DNA of 53,934 nucleotides from Lachnospiraceae bacterium (GCA_017433725.1 JAFRGQ010000016.1:1-53934); one strand, 5' to 3'; numbered from the stretch's first letter, positions 17,482 to 28,298 are shown. The notes: generated from the letters alone by a model not told the origin. Numbers and translations: made by a program.

Positions 17482-17560
17482 ACACATAAGTAGAAATCCA
17501 TGAGTGTCCTGATACAAAGGACACATAAGCAGACATTCGTGAATGACCCTGACACAGGGG
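17482..17560 (+). repeat. Decayed 39/40-bp tandem duplication
   Basis: Two adjacent units begin with ACACATAAG at 17482 and 17521. They share the frame AGAxATxCxTGAxTG and CTGAxACA, at roughly 80% identity with one inserted base in the second unit. No start codon with a binding site is present. The 434-base gap 17403-17836 otherwise holds the stop-codon hairpin, hairpin copy C, and the hrcA promoter with CIRCE. Confidence 0.7.
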
Positions 17561-17597
17561 AATAAAGAGTAATTAAGGCAAAGCATAAGAAATATTA

Positions 17598-17694
17598 AAG
17601 ATGCTGCCGCACTGAGACATGCAATAATTGTTATGGCGATTCTCACAGAACCTGCCAAAATGAGTTGCAAGATATCTCAGAGCGGCGGCATCTT
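17598..17694 (+). terminator. Large hairpin before hrcA (family copy C)
   Basis: AAGATGCTGCCGC (17598-17610) pairs with GCGGCGGCATCTT (17682-17694) with one wobble. The stem continues through CTGAGA (17612-17617) with TCTCAG (17675-17680), then GCAA with TTGC. Only TTT follows, so termination may be weak. It insulates the heat-shock operon from upstream transcription. Confidence 0.7.
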
Positions 17695-17740
17695 TCGTTA
17701 TGGAATACTCGAAAGACAGCATTTTTTATGAAAATAATTG

Positions 17741-17769
17741 TTGACATCCTCAATACCGCGGAGTATATT
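17741..17769 (+). promoter_or_regulatory. SigA promoter of the hrcA operon
   Basis: A perfect TTGACA, exactly 17 bases, then TATATT. The start is expected near 17776, only a few bases before the CIRCE element, so repressor binding would block transcription. The groES promoter has the same -35, spacing, -10 and CIRCE distance. Confidence 0.92.
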
Positions 17770-17781
17770 ATGTCTTAGATG

Positions 17782-17808
17782 TTAGCACTCCAATACATCG
17801 AGTGCTAA
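17782..17808 (+). promoter_or_regulatory. CIRCE operator (HrcA site)
   Basis: TTAGCACTC, nine bases, GAGTGCTAA: a perfect match to the CIRCE consensus. It binds HrcA, the product of the first gene of this operon, giving autoregulation. Confidence 0.98.
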
Positions 17809-17836
17809 CAAAATCTAAAAGAAAGGAAGTCAACCT

Positions 17837-18937
17837 ATGGAACTGACCGATAGAAAACGGAAAATTCTGAATGCCATAATCCGGAACTATCTCGAAACAG
17901 GCGAGCCTGTGGGTTCCAGGACGATTTCCAGATACACTGACTTGAATCTCAGCTCAGCTACGATCCGAAACGAGATGTCGGATCTGGAGGAAATGGGATA
18001 TATCGTTCAGCCGCATACATCTGCCGGACGTATTCCTTCAGATAAAGGGTACCGCCTGTATGTCAATGCGTTGGTCGAGGAGAAGACCTCACAGGTCTCC
18101 GCGATGAACACTCTGATGATTTACAAGACGAACCGGATGGAGGAAATCCTCAAGCAGGTTGTAAGACTGCTGGCAACAAGGACGAACTACACGACAATGA
18201 TTTCAGCCCCGTCCTATAAGGGGAATAAAGTCAAGTTCATCCAGCTCAGCAGATTGAATGAGAGACAGCTCCTGACCGTTGTTGTCATCGAAGGCAATAT
18301 TATTAAGAACCATATCATTGATCTGGATGAGTCCATCAATGAGGAACAGGTGTTAAAATTGAACCTGCTTCTCAACACAAGACTGAACGGTCTCACTCTG
18401 GCGGATATCAATCTCGGGCTTATCTCCAATATAAAGGAGGAGGCCGGTATACATGTCCAGGTCGTCAATGACGTACTGGACACGATCGCGGAAGTTATCC
18501 GGGCCGAGACAGACGAAAATATGGAGATTTACACGAGCGGAGCGAATAACATTTTCAGATATCCGGAACTTGCCGATAAATCAAGAGCAAGCCAACTGAT
18601 AACCGCACTGGAGGAGAAAAGCCTTCTCGCAGACTTTATCAAAGATACCGAGGCGGACGAGACGGATCCGGGAACCGGAATCAAGGTCTACATCGGAGAG
18701 GAAGGCCCGGTCGAGTCGATGAAGGATTGCAGTGTTGTGACTGCTACCTACGATCTGGGAGACGGTCTTCAGGGAACAATCGGAATCATCGGTCCGAAAC
18801 GTATGGACTATGAGAAGGTCATGCATAATCTGAACACCGTTAAGGAGTCGCTGAATGAACTGTTCAGGACAAAAAAGGTAACAGATGAGGTGACGGATGA
18901 TGAGGTCATGCCTTCGGGTCCGGGCAGTCAGACATAG
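17837..18937 (+). CDS. hrcA: Heat-inducible transcription repressor HrcA
   Basis: Dimeric repressor of the chaperone operons; it binds CIRCE and is kept active by GroEL. It is 366 residues. An N-terminal winged helix (about 1-75) contains LSSATIRNEMSDLEEMGY and the HTSAGRIPSD segment typical of HrcA. A GAF-like domain and C-terminal dimer region end near 350. The ATG follows AAGGAAG. It is first in the operon, behind a promoter-CIRCE pair, and a second CIRCE controls groESL at the end of the window. The last 20 residues are polar and Asp-rich and look like a lineage-specific tail. Confidence 0.97.
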   Translation: MELTDRKRKILNAIIRNYLETGEPVGSRTISRYTDLNLSSATIRNEMSDLEEMGYIVQPHTSAGRIPSDKGYRLYVNALVEEKTSQVSAMNTLMIYKTNRMEEILKQVVRLLATRTNYTTMISAPSYKGNKVKFIQLSRLNERQLLTVVVIEGNIIKNHIIDLDESINEEQVLKLNLLLNTRLNGLTLADINLGLISNIKEEAGIHVQVVNDVLDTIAEVIRAETDENMEIYTSGANNIFRYPELADKSRASQLITALEEKSLLADFIKDTEADETDPGTGIKVYIGEEGPVESMKDCSVVTATYDLGDGLQGTIGIIGPKRMDYEKVMHNLNTVKESLNELFRTKKVTDEVTDDEVMPSGPGSQT

Positions 18938-19048
18938 GGGCTTTTCCGGAAGCAATCCCGGATGACTTGGACAGCCGGCATAAAGAGGCAGAGCATCTGA
19001 ACAAAGGCATGTCGGTTCATAAAAGCAAGTAATAAGGAGGAACCTTAA

Positions 19049-19738
19049 TTGGATACAGAAGAGAAGAAGGTTTCTGATGAAATGGAAGAAGCCGTAAAAA
19101 AAGCCGTCGCTGACGCCCATGAGCAGGCCGCAGAGGAAGTTGAGAATGCAGCAAATTCTGATGCGGAGCCGGAGACAGACGGACAGGAGACAGCTGATGC
19201 TGAGTCGGCAGCGGACGGACAGGAAGCAGCCGATGAGGCTGAAGACGGAAAGGAACCGGAGGCAATGGACATCTTCGGTAGGAGAAGCAAGAAAGAGCTT
19301 GAAAAGAGAGAAGAAAAGATTCGAGCTCTGAACGATCAATACATTCGGCTGATGGCTGAGTTCGATAATTTCAGAAAGCGTACGGAGAAAGAGAAATCCG
19401 GAATGTACGCGATGGGCGCAAAGGACGTTCTGGAGAAGATTCTTCCGGTCCTCGATAATTTTGAAAGAGGATTCGCGCTTGTCTCCGAGGAAGATCAGGA
19501 AGATCCTTTCACACAGGGCATGGAAAAAATCTACAAGCAGTTCGTAACAGTCCTTACAGATCTGGGCGTTACGCCAATTGATGCGACAGGCAAGGAATTC
19601 GATCCGAATCTTCATAATGCGGTCATGCATGTGGAAGATGAGGAACTCGGAGAAAACGTAGTCGCTGAGGAACTTCTGAAAGGATATATGTACAAGGACA
19701 CCGTCCTCAGACATTCCATGGTCAAAGTGGCAAACTGA
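19049..19738 (+). CDS. grpE: Nucleotide exchange factor GrpE
   Basis: Releases ADP from DnaK and so sets the pace of its chaperone cycle. It is 229 residues. The first 70 residues are strongly acidic and Ala/Glu-rich. Next come a long helix (about 85-135) and the GrpE head with NFERGFAL and FDPNLHNAVMHV, the family signature region. The start is TTG at 19049, with AAGGAGG eight bases before it; the first in-frame ATG would lose conserved spacing. The gap of 111 bases after hrcA contains no promoter or terminator that I can see, so it is co-transcribed. Confidence 0.95.
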   Translation: MDTEEKKVSDEMEEAVKKAVADAHEQAAEEVENAANSDAEPETDGQETADAESAADGQEAADEAEDGKEPEAMDIFGRRSKKELEKREEKIRALNDQYIRLMAEFDNFRKRTEKEKSGMYAMGAKDVLEKILPVLDNFERGFALVSEEDQEDPFTQGMEKIYKQFVTVLTDLGVTPIDATGKEFDPNLHNAVMHVEDEELGENVVAEELLKGYMYKDTVLRHSMVKVAN

Positions 19739-19804
19739 TTCAAACCCGATTTCGGGATGAATATAAATAAGAAAAATACCTTTTTTCGATTTGGAAATAC
19801 ATGA

Positions 19805-21682
<1,878 letters not shown>

Positions 21683-21702
21683 TTACATAGTAGGCTGAAT
21701 GA

Positions 21703-21737
21703 AAAGGCTCCCGCTTAGGAGTGGGAGCCTTTCTTTT
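21703..21737 (+). terminator. Intrinsic terminator between dnaK and dnaJ
   Basis: A 13-bp stem, AAAGGCTCCCGCT with AGTGGGAGCCTTT (one G-U pair), has a TAGG loop and is followed by a CTTTT-type tract. It would lower dnaJ levels relative to dnaK unless read through. Confidence 0.85.
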
Positions 21738-21778
21738 ACTGCGCTGTAAGCGTATGACAGATTCATCAGAGGGGATTT

Positions 21779-22858
21779 ATGGCAGATAAGAGAGATTACT
21801 ATGAGGTGCTTGGCGTCGGTAAGGACGCCGATGACGCCGAACTCAAGAAAGCATATCGAAAACTGGCTAAGAAATATCATCCGGATGTGAATCCGAGCGA
21901 GGAAGCGGCCGAGAAATTCAAAGAGGCTTCGGAAGCATATTCGGTTCTTTCCGATCCGCAGAAGAGGAAGCAGTATGATCAGTTCGGCTTCGCCGCGTTC
22001 GAGCAGGGAGGCTACGGCGGATTCTATGACGGATTCGGCGGAGCGGATATCTTCAGCGATCTGTTCGGCGATCTTTTCGGCTGCGGAGGCAGAACGAGAA
22101 CGCGTTCTGCGAACGATCCGATGCGCGGTGCAAATGTGCGCACGTCCGTCAATATCAGCTTTGAGGAGGCAGTCTTTGGCTGCGAGAAGCAGATAGAGAT
22201 TAATTACAGGGAAGAGTGCGAGACCTGCCATGGTACAGGTGCGAAAGCGGGGACTTCGCCTGAGACCTGTACAAGGTGTCACGGAACCGGACGCGTTGTA
22301 CAGACACAGCAGTCAATCTTCGGTATGATGCAGACGGAGGGTGTGTGCCCGGAGTGCCGGGGTGCAGGTAAGATCATCAAGGAAAAATGCCCGGATTGCC
22401 GAGGGACCGGTTATAAGACGAAGAAAATCAAGATCAAGGTCCAGATTCCTGCAGGAATTGATAACGGCATGTCCGTACGCGTGCGCGAAAAGGGCGAACC
22501 CGGCGTCAATGGCGGCTCAAGAGGAGATCTTCTTGTCGAAGTACGTGTTGCCCGACATCCGATTTTCCAGAGAAATGATACAGAGCTGTATTCGACTGCG
22601 CCGATTTCTTTCGCGAAAGCTGCTCTTGGTGGCAAGATCCGCATAAAGACGATCGACGGAGAGGTCGAGTATGATGTGAAAGCCGGAACACAGACGGATA
22701 CAAGAATCCGTCTGAAAGGAAAAGGCGTTCCTTCCCTTCAGAATCCCAACAGGCGCGGGGATCATTATGTGACGCTGGTAGTACAGGTCCCGACAAGGCT
22801 GAACAAAGCGCAGAAGGAAGCGCTGAAGAAGTATGCCGATGCTTGCGGCGAAAGCTGA
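21779..22858 (+). CDS. dnaJ: Chaperone DnaJ (Hsp40)
   Basis: Co-chaperone that stimulates DnaK ATPase and delivers substrates. It is 359 residues. The J domain (about 1-70) has the essential HPD at 34-36. A Gly/Phe-rich linker (about 70-105) follows. Four zinc-binding CxxCxGxG repeats come next: [24 protein letters not shown] and CPDCRGTG. The C-terminal substrate domain ends near 350. The start has only a modest GAGGGG site. It lies 41 bases after the dnaK terminator, and I see no separate promoter, so read-through is likely. Confidence 0.98.
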   Translation: MADKRDYYEVLGVGKDADDAELKKAYRKLAKKYHPDVNPSEEAAEKFKEASEAYSVLSDPQKRKQYDQFGFAAFEQGGYGGFYDGFGGADIFSDLFGDLFGCGGRTRTRSANDPMRGANVRTSVNISFEEAVFGCEKQIEINYREECETCHGTGAKAGTSPETCTRCHGTGRVVQTQQSIFGMMQTEGVCPECRGAGKIIKEKCPDCRGTGYKTKKIKIKVQIPAGIDNGMSVRVREKGEPGVNGGSRGDLLVEVRVARHPIFQRNDTELYSTAPISFAKAALGGKIRIKTIDGEVEYDVKAGTQTDTRIRLKGKGVPSLQNPNRRGDHYVTLVVQVPTRLNKAQKEALKKYADACGES

Positions 22859-22898
22859 AAAGTAAATATCAGTCCTTAGAACTGAGGAAAAATTTTCA

Positions 22899-22986
22899 GG
22901 GCTGCTGCACTGAGATGATACACGGCTGCATATGCAGGCATTATTGCATATGCGGAAAGTGTGTTGTATAGTGCAGCGGCTCTTTT
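22899..22986 (+). terminator. Large hairpin after dnaJ (family copy D)
   Basis: GGGCTGCTGCACT (22899-22911) pairs with AGTGCAGCGGCTC (22970-22982) using two G-U pairs. Nested inside, GCATATGC at 22928-22935 pairs with the same sequence at 22946-22953. TTTTGT follows. It terminates the chaperone operon. Confidence 0.78.
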
Positions 22987-23154
22987 GTGTTATAGAACAC
23001 ATCGTTCGCTGTGACACAAAAACATTCTTCCGTGAGAGACTTAAGGAGTGAAACGCCGGATTTCATATTGCATAATCTCCGAAAAGGTGTTAACAATATG
23101 AGAAGACTGTTAAAGGTGAGTCTTCTCGCAGGGACAAAAGAGTACTGAATTGAA

Positions 23155-23286
23155 TCTTTAATGATTACAACTGTATAGAATGTCTGAAGACGGAGTCTTT
23201 AATGATTACAACTGTATTGAATGTCAGAAGATTAAGTCTTAAATGATTACAACTGTATAGAATGCTTGAAGATTGAGTCTTTAATG
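23155..23286 (+). repeat. 41-bp tandem repeat array before prmA
   Basis: Three full units start at 23155, 23196 and 23237, followed by a nine-base fourth start at 23278, all beginning TCTTTAATG or TCTTAAATG. The period is exactly 41. The core GATTACAACTGTATAGAATG is nearly constant and includes the small palindrome TACA-AC-TGTA. The array ends 27 bases before the prmA ATG. The 454-base gap 22859-23312 also holds hairpin copy D, a GTGTT-ATAG-AACAC hairpin and AGAAGACT (23101-23108) with AGTCTTCT (23119-23126). No protein gene is evident in it, apart from a doubtful 16-codon frame at 23098. Confidence 0.92.
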
Positions 23287-23312
23287 CTTTGTAACAGGAT
23301 GGGAGAGATACC

Positions 23313-24296
23313 ATGGAATGGACAAAATATACGATTAATACCACAGAGGAAGCGGAGGACCTGGTCTGCTCGATGCTCAGCGAGCTGGGAATTACCGGCA
23401 TTGAGATAGAAGACAAGGTTCCCGTGCTGCCGGAGGAAAACGGCGGTTATTTCGGTGATGTTGTGCCGAATCTTGGATACAATGATCATAAAGCCAGGGT
23501 CTCGTTTTATGTAGAGATTACGGATGAGAATGCCGAAGAGTCAGATCAGAAAGACTTTGCGGATGAGGATGAACTTCTTCAGAAAGTCATCAAAGGTCTT
23601 CTTGAGCTGGGGCAGATTGTCGATGTGGGCGAGGGCTCTATTGAAATCGGAACGACCGCTGAGGAAGATTGGATTAATAACTGGAAGCAGTACTTCCATC
23701 AGTTCACGATCGATGATATCCGCATTATACCGTCCTGGGAGGAAGTGCCGACGGAAGGTTCCGAGGAGATGATCCTTCATATTGATCCGGGTATGGCGTT
23801 CGGAACCGGGAAACACGAATCCACACAGCTTGCGATTCGTGGCATCCGCAAATACCTGAAACCGGGGATGCGCATGCTTGACATTGGAACCGGCAGCGGC
23901 ATTTTGGGAATCATCGCCTTAAAGAGTGGCGCTGAGTATGTGTTCGGAACGGATCTGGATGAAAATGTCCTGCCGGCAATTGCGGAGAATCTGGAGAAAA
24001 ATGAGATTGAGGCGGCTGCATTTGAATACTGTATCGGAGATATAACGGAAGAGCAGGCGGTTCAGGAGAAAGCCGGAGCAGACTATGATATCGTTGTCGC
24101 GAATATCATTGCCGAGATCCTTGCCGGAATCACGCCTCAGGTACCGCACCATCTGAAAAAAGGCGGGTATTATATCACATCCGGCATCCTTCAGACGCAT
24201 GCGCAGGTTGTCCGCGATGCAGTTGCCGAGGCCGGGCTCACGATCGTCGAGGAAGTGCCCATGGGTGAATGGGAGAGCATTGTTGCCCGTTTCTGA
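23313..24296 (+). CDS. prmA: Ribosomal protein L11 methyltransferase
   Basis: SAM-dependent enzyme that trimethylates ribosomal protein L11 on lysines. It is 327 residues. The N-terminal substrate-recognition domain (about 1-130) has the family start WTKYTINTTEEAEDLV. The Rossmann-like catalytic domain has the SAM motif MLDIGTGSGILGI near 190 and the post-motif VVANIIAEIL. The DPGMAFGTGKHEST block before it is diagnostic of PrmA. GGGAGAG lies before the ATG. The gene is followed by rsmE after 16 bases. It frequently follows dnaJ in Clostridia. Here a 41-bp repeat array occupies its upstream region and could carry its control. Confidence 0.95.
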   Translation: MEWTKYTINTTEEAEDLVCSMLSELGITGIEIEDKVPVLPEENGGYFGDVVPNLGYNDHKARVSFYVEITDENAEESDQKDFADEDELLQKVIKGLLELGQIVDVGEGSIEIGTTAEEDWINNWKQYFHQFTIDDIRIIPSWEEVPTEGSEEMILHIDPGMAFGTGKHESTQLAIRGIRKYLKPGMRMLDIGTGSGILGIIALKSGAEYVFGTDLDENVLPAIAENLEKNEIEAAAFEYCIGDITEEQAVQEKAGADYDIVVANIIAEILAGITPQVPHHLKKGGYYITSGILQTHAQVVRDAVAEAGLTIVEEVPMGEWESIVARF

Positions 24297-24312
24297 AATG
24301 AGGTGAAAATAC

Positions 24313-25050
24313 ATGTTTCGATTCTTTATAGATTCCGATCAGATCGAGGGAGATGTGCTCAGCGTTACAGGCGGTGACGTCAATCACATCCGCAACGTTC
24401 TGCGCATGAAAATCGGGGATGACATCGAGGCCGTTGATGAGAACGGAAATGTTGCGACCTGCCGGATCAGAGAAATCAGCGCGGATGAGATATACGCGGA
24501 TGTGCTTTTTACGGAAGTGAATGAGGCGGAGCTCTCGAATCAAATTACACTCTACATGGGTCTCCCGAAATTTGATAAGATGGAGCTGATCGTTCAGAAA
24601 GCGGTTGAGCTCGGAGTGTATCGAATAGTGCCGGTCAGGATGAAGCGATGCGTTCTGAAACTGGATGAGAAGAAGGCTGAGTCCAAGGTGAAGAGATGGC
24701 AGAGTATAGCCGAGGCGGCTGCGAAGCAGGCGAAACGGGGAATCGTTCCGGAAATCGCACCGGTCGCGACATACAGTCAGGCTCTGTCGGAGGCCCGGAA
24801 TGCAGGTCATATCCTGTTTCCGTATGAGTGCGCGGAAGATATTGCAAAAACCAGAGAGTTCATCAGCGGCATAGGTCCGGGGGAGTCTATAGCTGTTTTT
24901 ATCGGACCGGAGGGAGGATTCGACCCTGCAGAAGTGGAAGCGGCAAGGGATTCCGGAGCGCATATCATAACTCTCGGGCGTCGTATTTTGAGGACGGAGA
25001 CAGCTGCGATTTCTGCAATGTCCATTCTTATGTTTTATCTTGAAAAATGA
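24313..25050 (+). CDS. rsmE: 16S rRNA m3U1498 methyltransferase
   Basis: SPOUT-family methyltransferase acting on U1498 of 16S rRNA in the decoding centre. It is 245 residues. The N-terminal PUA-like domain (about 1-70) contains HIRNVLRMKIGD. The C-terminal trefoil-knot domain ends with the SAM-binding signature IGPEGGFDPAEVE and LGRRILRTETAAI, typical of RsmE. GAGGTG precedes the ATG. It forms a two-gene unit with prmA. No terminator is clear before the next promoter. Confidence 0.95.
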   Translation: MFRFFIDSDQIEGDVLSVTGGDVNHIRNVLRMKIGDDIEAVDENGNVATCRIREISADEIYADVLFTEVNEAELSNQITLYMGLPKFDKMELIVQKAVELGVYRIVPVRMKRCVLKLDEKKAESKVKRWQSIAEAAAKQAKRGIVPEIAPVATYSQALSEARNAGHILFPYECAEDIAKTREFISGIGPGESIAVFIGPEGGFDPAEVEAARDSGAHIITLGRRILRTETAAISAMSILMFYLEK

Positions 25051-25088
25051 ACCGGCAAATTGTTTGCACAAAAAACTATATTTAACAG

Positions 25089-25117
25089 TTGTGATTTCAA
25101 AACAAATGAGTTAAAAT
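25089..25117 (+). promoter_or_regulatory. Promoter of the IMP dehydrogenase gene
   Basis: TTGTGA, 17 bases, then TAAAAT. The predicted start near 25124 leaves a short leader. No purine riboswitch is visible. Confidence 0.55.
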
Positions 25118-25151
25118 AACTCCCAATATATCATGATAAAGGAGAGTATGT

Positions 25152-26654
25152 ATGGCTTTTTACTTCACAGAACCGTCTCGCACATTTGGTGAGTATCTGC
25201 TTGTTCCGGGTTATTCTTCTTCAGAATGCGTCCCATCAGCTGTTTCTCTGGAAACTCCGCTTGTGAAATATAAAAAGGGCGAAGAAGAGTGTCCGCTCAA
25301 AATGAACATTCCGATGGTTTCTGCCATCATGCAGTCTGTATCCGGCGAAAAGCTTGCCATTGCTCTCGCAAAGCAAGGCGGCGTTTCTTTCATTTACGGG
25401 TCACAGACAGTTCAGGAAGAATCTGATATGGTCAGACGTGTAAAGGCATATAAGAAGGGATTTGTCACCAGCGATTCCAATCTTCCGCCGGAAGCTACGC
25501 TTGCCGATGTCCTTGATCTCAAGACCAAAACAGGTCATTCCACTGTTGCAATCACGGATGACGGAACGGCACACGGGAAACTTCTCGGTATTGTTGCATC
25601 CAGAGATTACAGACTGTCCCGTATGTCCCGCGACAGCAAGGTCATTGATTTTATGACGCCGCTTGAGCACCTTGTCACAGCGCCGGCTACGACGTCTCTC
25701 CATGACTGCAACGATATTATCTGGGATAATAAGATCAACACACTACCGCTCATCGATGAGGATGGGAAGCTTCAGTACATCGTTTTCCGCAAGGATTATG
25801 ACAGCCATAAGGAAAATGTAAATGAACTTCTCGATGCCAATAAGAGCTATATCGTCGGAGCGGGTATCAATACAAGAGATTACGCAGAGCGTGTCCCGGC
25901 GCTGGTTGAAGCCGGAGCGGACGTTCTCTGCATTGATTCTTCCGAAGGCTTCAGCGAGTGGCAGAGCAGAACAATCGCCTGGATCCGTGAACACTATGGA
26001 AACAGCGTCAAGGTCGGTGCCGGCAACGTTGTCGACAGAGACGGTTTCCTGTTCCTCGCAAAGGCCGGCGCGGACTTTATAAAGATCGGTATCGGCGGAG
26101 GCTCCATCTGCATCACACGTGAGACCAAGGGTATCGGCCGCGGACAGGCTACGGCAGTTATCGAGGTCGCAAAGGCAAGGGATGAATATTTTGAGGAGAC
26201 AGGTATTTATATCCCGATCTGCTCAGACGGTGGCATTGTTCACGATTATCATATTACGCTTGCACTGGCAATGGGTGCCGACTTCGTTATGCTCGGCCGC
26301 TATTTCGCAAGATTCGATGAGAGTCCGACGAGCAAGCTCCGTGTTGGTGGAAATTATGTGAAGGAGTACTGGGGCGAAGGTTCCAATCGTGCCCGCAACT
26401 GGCAGAGATATGATCTCGGCGGTGCGACAAAACTCAGCTTTGAGGAAGGCGTTGACAGCTATGTACCGTATGCCGGTACACTTGCCGAGGGCGTCGGAAC
26501 GACGCTTTACAAGGTTCGTTCTACCATGTGCAACTGTGGAGCGCTCTCCATTCCGGAACTTCAGCAGAAGGCAAGGCTGACGCTTGTCTCTTCGACATCT
26601 ATCGTCGAAGGCGGCAGCCATGATGTTATCCTGAAGAATAACCCGAGAGATTGA
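25152..26654 (+). CDS. guaB: IMP dehydrogenase, divergent clostridial type
   Basis: NAD-dependent oxidation of IMP to XMP, the committed step to GMP. It is 500 residues. The TIM barrel is split by a region of about 110-225 that resembles a pair of CBS domains. The catalytic loop [12 protein letters not shown] has C320 in the GSxCxT pattern. The GNVV and SDGG motifs of the substrate site are present. Near the C terminus, [10 protein letters not shown] replaces the usual flap sequence, and the extra CNCGAL segment is unusual. The frame differs clearly from the Bacillus enzyme. GMP reductase shares the loop, but its smaller size and lack of CBS domains argue against it. RBS AAAGGAGAG. Confidence 0.85.
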   Translation: MAFYFTEPSRTFGEYLLVPGYSSSECVPSAVSLETPLVKYKKGEEECPLKMNIPMVSAIMQSVSGEKLAIALAKQGGVSFIYGSQTVQEESDMVRRVKAYKKGFVTSDSNLPPEATLADVLDLKTKTGHSTVAITDDGTAHGKLLGIVASRDYRLSRMSRDSKVIDFMTPLEHLVTAPATTSLHDCNDIIWDNKINTLPLIDEDGKLQYIVFRKDYDSHKENVNELLDANKSYIVGAGINTRDYAERVPALVEAGADVLCIDSSEGFSEWQSRTIAWIREHYGNSVKVGAGNVVDRDGFLFLAKAGADFIKIGIGGGSICITRETKGIGRGQATAVIEVAKARDEYFEETGIYIPICSDGGIVHDYHITLALAMGADFVMLGRYFARFDESPTSKLRVGGNYVKEYWGEGSNRARNWQRYDLGGATKLSFEEGVDSYVPYAGTLAEGVGTTLYKVRSTMCNCGALSIPELQQKARLTLVSSTSIVEGGSHDVILKNNPRD

Positions 26655-26738
26655 TCAACGCTGCCGGATTTAATCAATTTTGCAGTCTGAATTCTGAAAC
26701 CGACGCCTGTAGAGGCGGGGAATTTCATTGAGATATTG

Positions 26739-26843
26739 GGGCTGACACATAAAATGATATAGTTTTACTGCAGAGGCGACAGAAGACCTTTTCCGCTGTA
26801 GAACGATACATACATTTTATGTGTCAGCCCTGTTTTGTTTATT
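26739..26843 (+). terminator. Large terminator hairpin (family copy E)
   Basis: GGGCTGACACATAAAAT (26739-26755) pairs perfectly over 17 bp with 26814-26830. An inner stem pairs CTGCAGAGG with CCGCTGTAG, with one mismatch. The tract TGTTTTGTTTATT follows. It terminates guaB. The 396-base gap 26655-27050 contains this, the dispersed repeat at 26844-26908 and the promoter of the next gene. Confidence 0.85.
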
Positions 26844-26908
26844 CTTCATCGCGCAATATTCGTGACGTAAGTCTATGATACGTGCGCAAGGTGACACTCG
26901 CCTTCATC
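26844..26908 (+). repeat. Dispersed 58-nt-spaced repeat, copy R4
   Basis: CTTCATC occurs at 26844 and again at 26902, exactly 58 bases apart, with CGCGCAATA, TCGTGACGT and GCGCAAGGTG between. The inverse complement closely matches the copies at 31044-31117 and 44878-44945, including ATCATAGA, ACGTCACGA and TTGCGCGATGAAG. It directly follows the T-rich side of hairpin copy E. Confidence 0.85.
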
Positions 26909-26966
26909 TCAGCTGCCGCATTTGCATCTGCGCAGAGTAACAAATCCTTTTATTTTTAAAATTATA

Positions 26967-26975
26967 TGGTAATAT
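26967..26975 (+). promoter_or_regulatory. Extended -10 promoter of the cysteine desulfurase gene
   Basis: TGGTAATAT fits TGn-TAATAT, with no convincing -35. Start is expected near 26982. Confidence 0.4.
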
Positions 26976-27050
26976 ATTCTTTGTGATTTCAGAAATGACA
27001 GAATGAAGAGAATATGTAAGCACTCAAAGAAAGAGGAATTGCCTACCCTT

Positions 27051-28208
27051 ATGAGAGAAATTTATTTTGACAATGCATCGACAACAATTGTTTCACCGGC
27101 TGCTGCGGAGACAGTGTTCCGCGTTATGCGGGAGGATTACGGAAATCCATCCTCCATGCATGCCAAGGGAGTCCGGGCCGAGAAATATGTGAAGGGAGCT
27201 GCGGAGACGATCGCAAAAATTCTGAAAGTCGCTCCGAACGAGATCTATTTCACATCCGGAGGAACGGAGGCAAATAACTGGGCTCTCATCGGAGGAGCCA
27301 GGGCTAACAAACGCGCCGGGAATAAAATCATCACGACTCAGATGGAGCATCCTGCTGTTTCGGAACCTCTTAAGATGTTGGAAAAGGAAGGGTTCGAGAT
27401 CGTCCGAATACCGGTAGACGAGAGTGGCAGGATTGACATGGGCATGCTCGAGAACGAACTGGATGAAAATGTCATCCTGATATCCATGATGTATGTCAAT
27501 AATGAGATCGGTGCGGTCACGCCTGTGGAGGAGATCGGCAGGCTCAAAAAGAGGAAAGCACCGGGTGCTCTGTATCATGTAGATGCAATCCAGGCTTTCG
27601 GAAAATACCGCATATTTCCACGCGAGGCCGGAATCGATATGCTCTCAGTGAGCGGTCATAAATTACACGGACCGAAGGGAACCGGATTTTTGTATAAGAG
27701 CGACAAAGCGAAAGTTCTGCCCCTCATTTATGGAGGAGGGCAGATGGCGTCGCTCAGGTCAGGCACTGAAAATGTACCCGGTATCGCGGGGCTCGGCGTC
27801 GCGGCGGCCGAGGCTTACACAGATTTTGATGAGAAAATCGCACACATAAGGACGTTGCGGAATCGCATGGTCGCCGGATTATCCGATATGGAGAATGTGG
27901 TGGTGCACGGGATGCCCGGAGAGGAGGGTGCTCCTCACATTGTAAATGCGGCCTTCATCGGCGTCGGCTCCGAGGTCCTGCTTCACACCCTGGAGGAGCG
28001 GGGAATCTATGTATCGGCAGGTTCCGCCTGCTCAACGCATAAGAGATCCGGGTCTCCGACGCTGACTGCGATCGGAGCTGCGAAGGAGGAGATGTCCTCA
28101 TCCGTCAGATTCAGTTTCTCGGAGCTGAATACAGAGGATGAAGTGGATGAGACCCTGAGGGTTCTTGAGGAGGTCCTTCCGATGTTGCGGCGATACAGGA
28201 GACGCTGA
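27051..28208 (+). CDS. iscS: Cysteine desulfurase (IscS/NifS-like)
   Basis: PLP enzyme that takes sulfur from cysteine as a persulfide and hands it to tRNA-thiolation or Fe-S assembly partners. It is 385 residues from 27051. MREIYFDNASTT is the family start. A frame opening at 27003 would add 16 basic residues but has no better binding site. The PLP lysine is K204 in SGHKLHGPKG, and the catalytic cysteine is C327 in SAGSACSTHK. Its long SACS-type loop places it near IscS/NifS. No IscU gene follows. The next gene, thiI, uses such a desulfurase for s4U formation, so this pair probably serves tRNA thiolation. Confidence 0.93.
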   Translation: MREIYFDNASTTIVSPAAAETVFRVMREDYGNPSSMHAKGVRAEKYVKGAAETIAKILKVAPNEIYFTSGGTEANNWALIGGARANKRAGNKIITTQMEHPAVSEPLKMLEKEGFEIVRIPVDESGRIDMGMLENELDENVILISMMYVNNEIGAVTPVEEIGRLKKRKAPGALYHVDAIQAFGKYRIFPREAGIDMLSVSGHKLHGPKGTGFLYKSDKAKVLPLIYGGGQMASLRSGTENVPGIAGLGVAAAEAYTDFDEKIAHIRTLRNRMVAGLSDMENVVVHGMPGEEGAPHIVNAAFIGVGSEVLLHTLEERGIYVSAGSACSTHKRSGSPTLTAIGAAKEEMSSSVRFSFSELNTEDEVDETLRVLEEVLPMLRRYRRR

Positions 28209-28233
28209 CCTGACGGGAATACGGCGGATCGCT

Positions 28234-28298
28234 GACGTGCGCAGTGGAAGGCGTTTACGCGCCGCGCACGTCGCGGCAAGAACGCCGAGGCGTTCTTG
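28234..28298 (+). repeat. Dispersed double-hairpin element, copy R5
   Basis: There are two hairpins side by side. GACGTGCGC (28234-28242) pairs with GCGCACGTC (28264-28272) around GGCGTTTACGC. CAAGAACGC (28277-28285) pairs with GCGTTCTTG (28290-28298) around CGAG. The sequence recurs with modest change at 32658-32716 and, inverted, at 44802-44832. Each copy follows a stop codon closely. No T-run is present. Confidence 0.85.

Noticed and set aside
16452-17555. Long open frames antisense to real genes (also 6820-7824, 7824-8723, 18581-19714, 24238-25071 minus)
   Set aside because: They lie opposite genes with clear family motifs, lack ribosome binding sites, and have cysteine- and serine-rich products typical of shadow frames.
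23155-23286. CRISPR array suggested by repeats of regular period
   Set aside because: Units are directly adjacent with no unique spacers, only three copies exist, and no cas gene is present.
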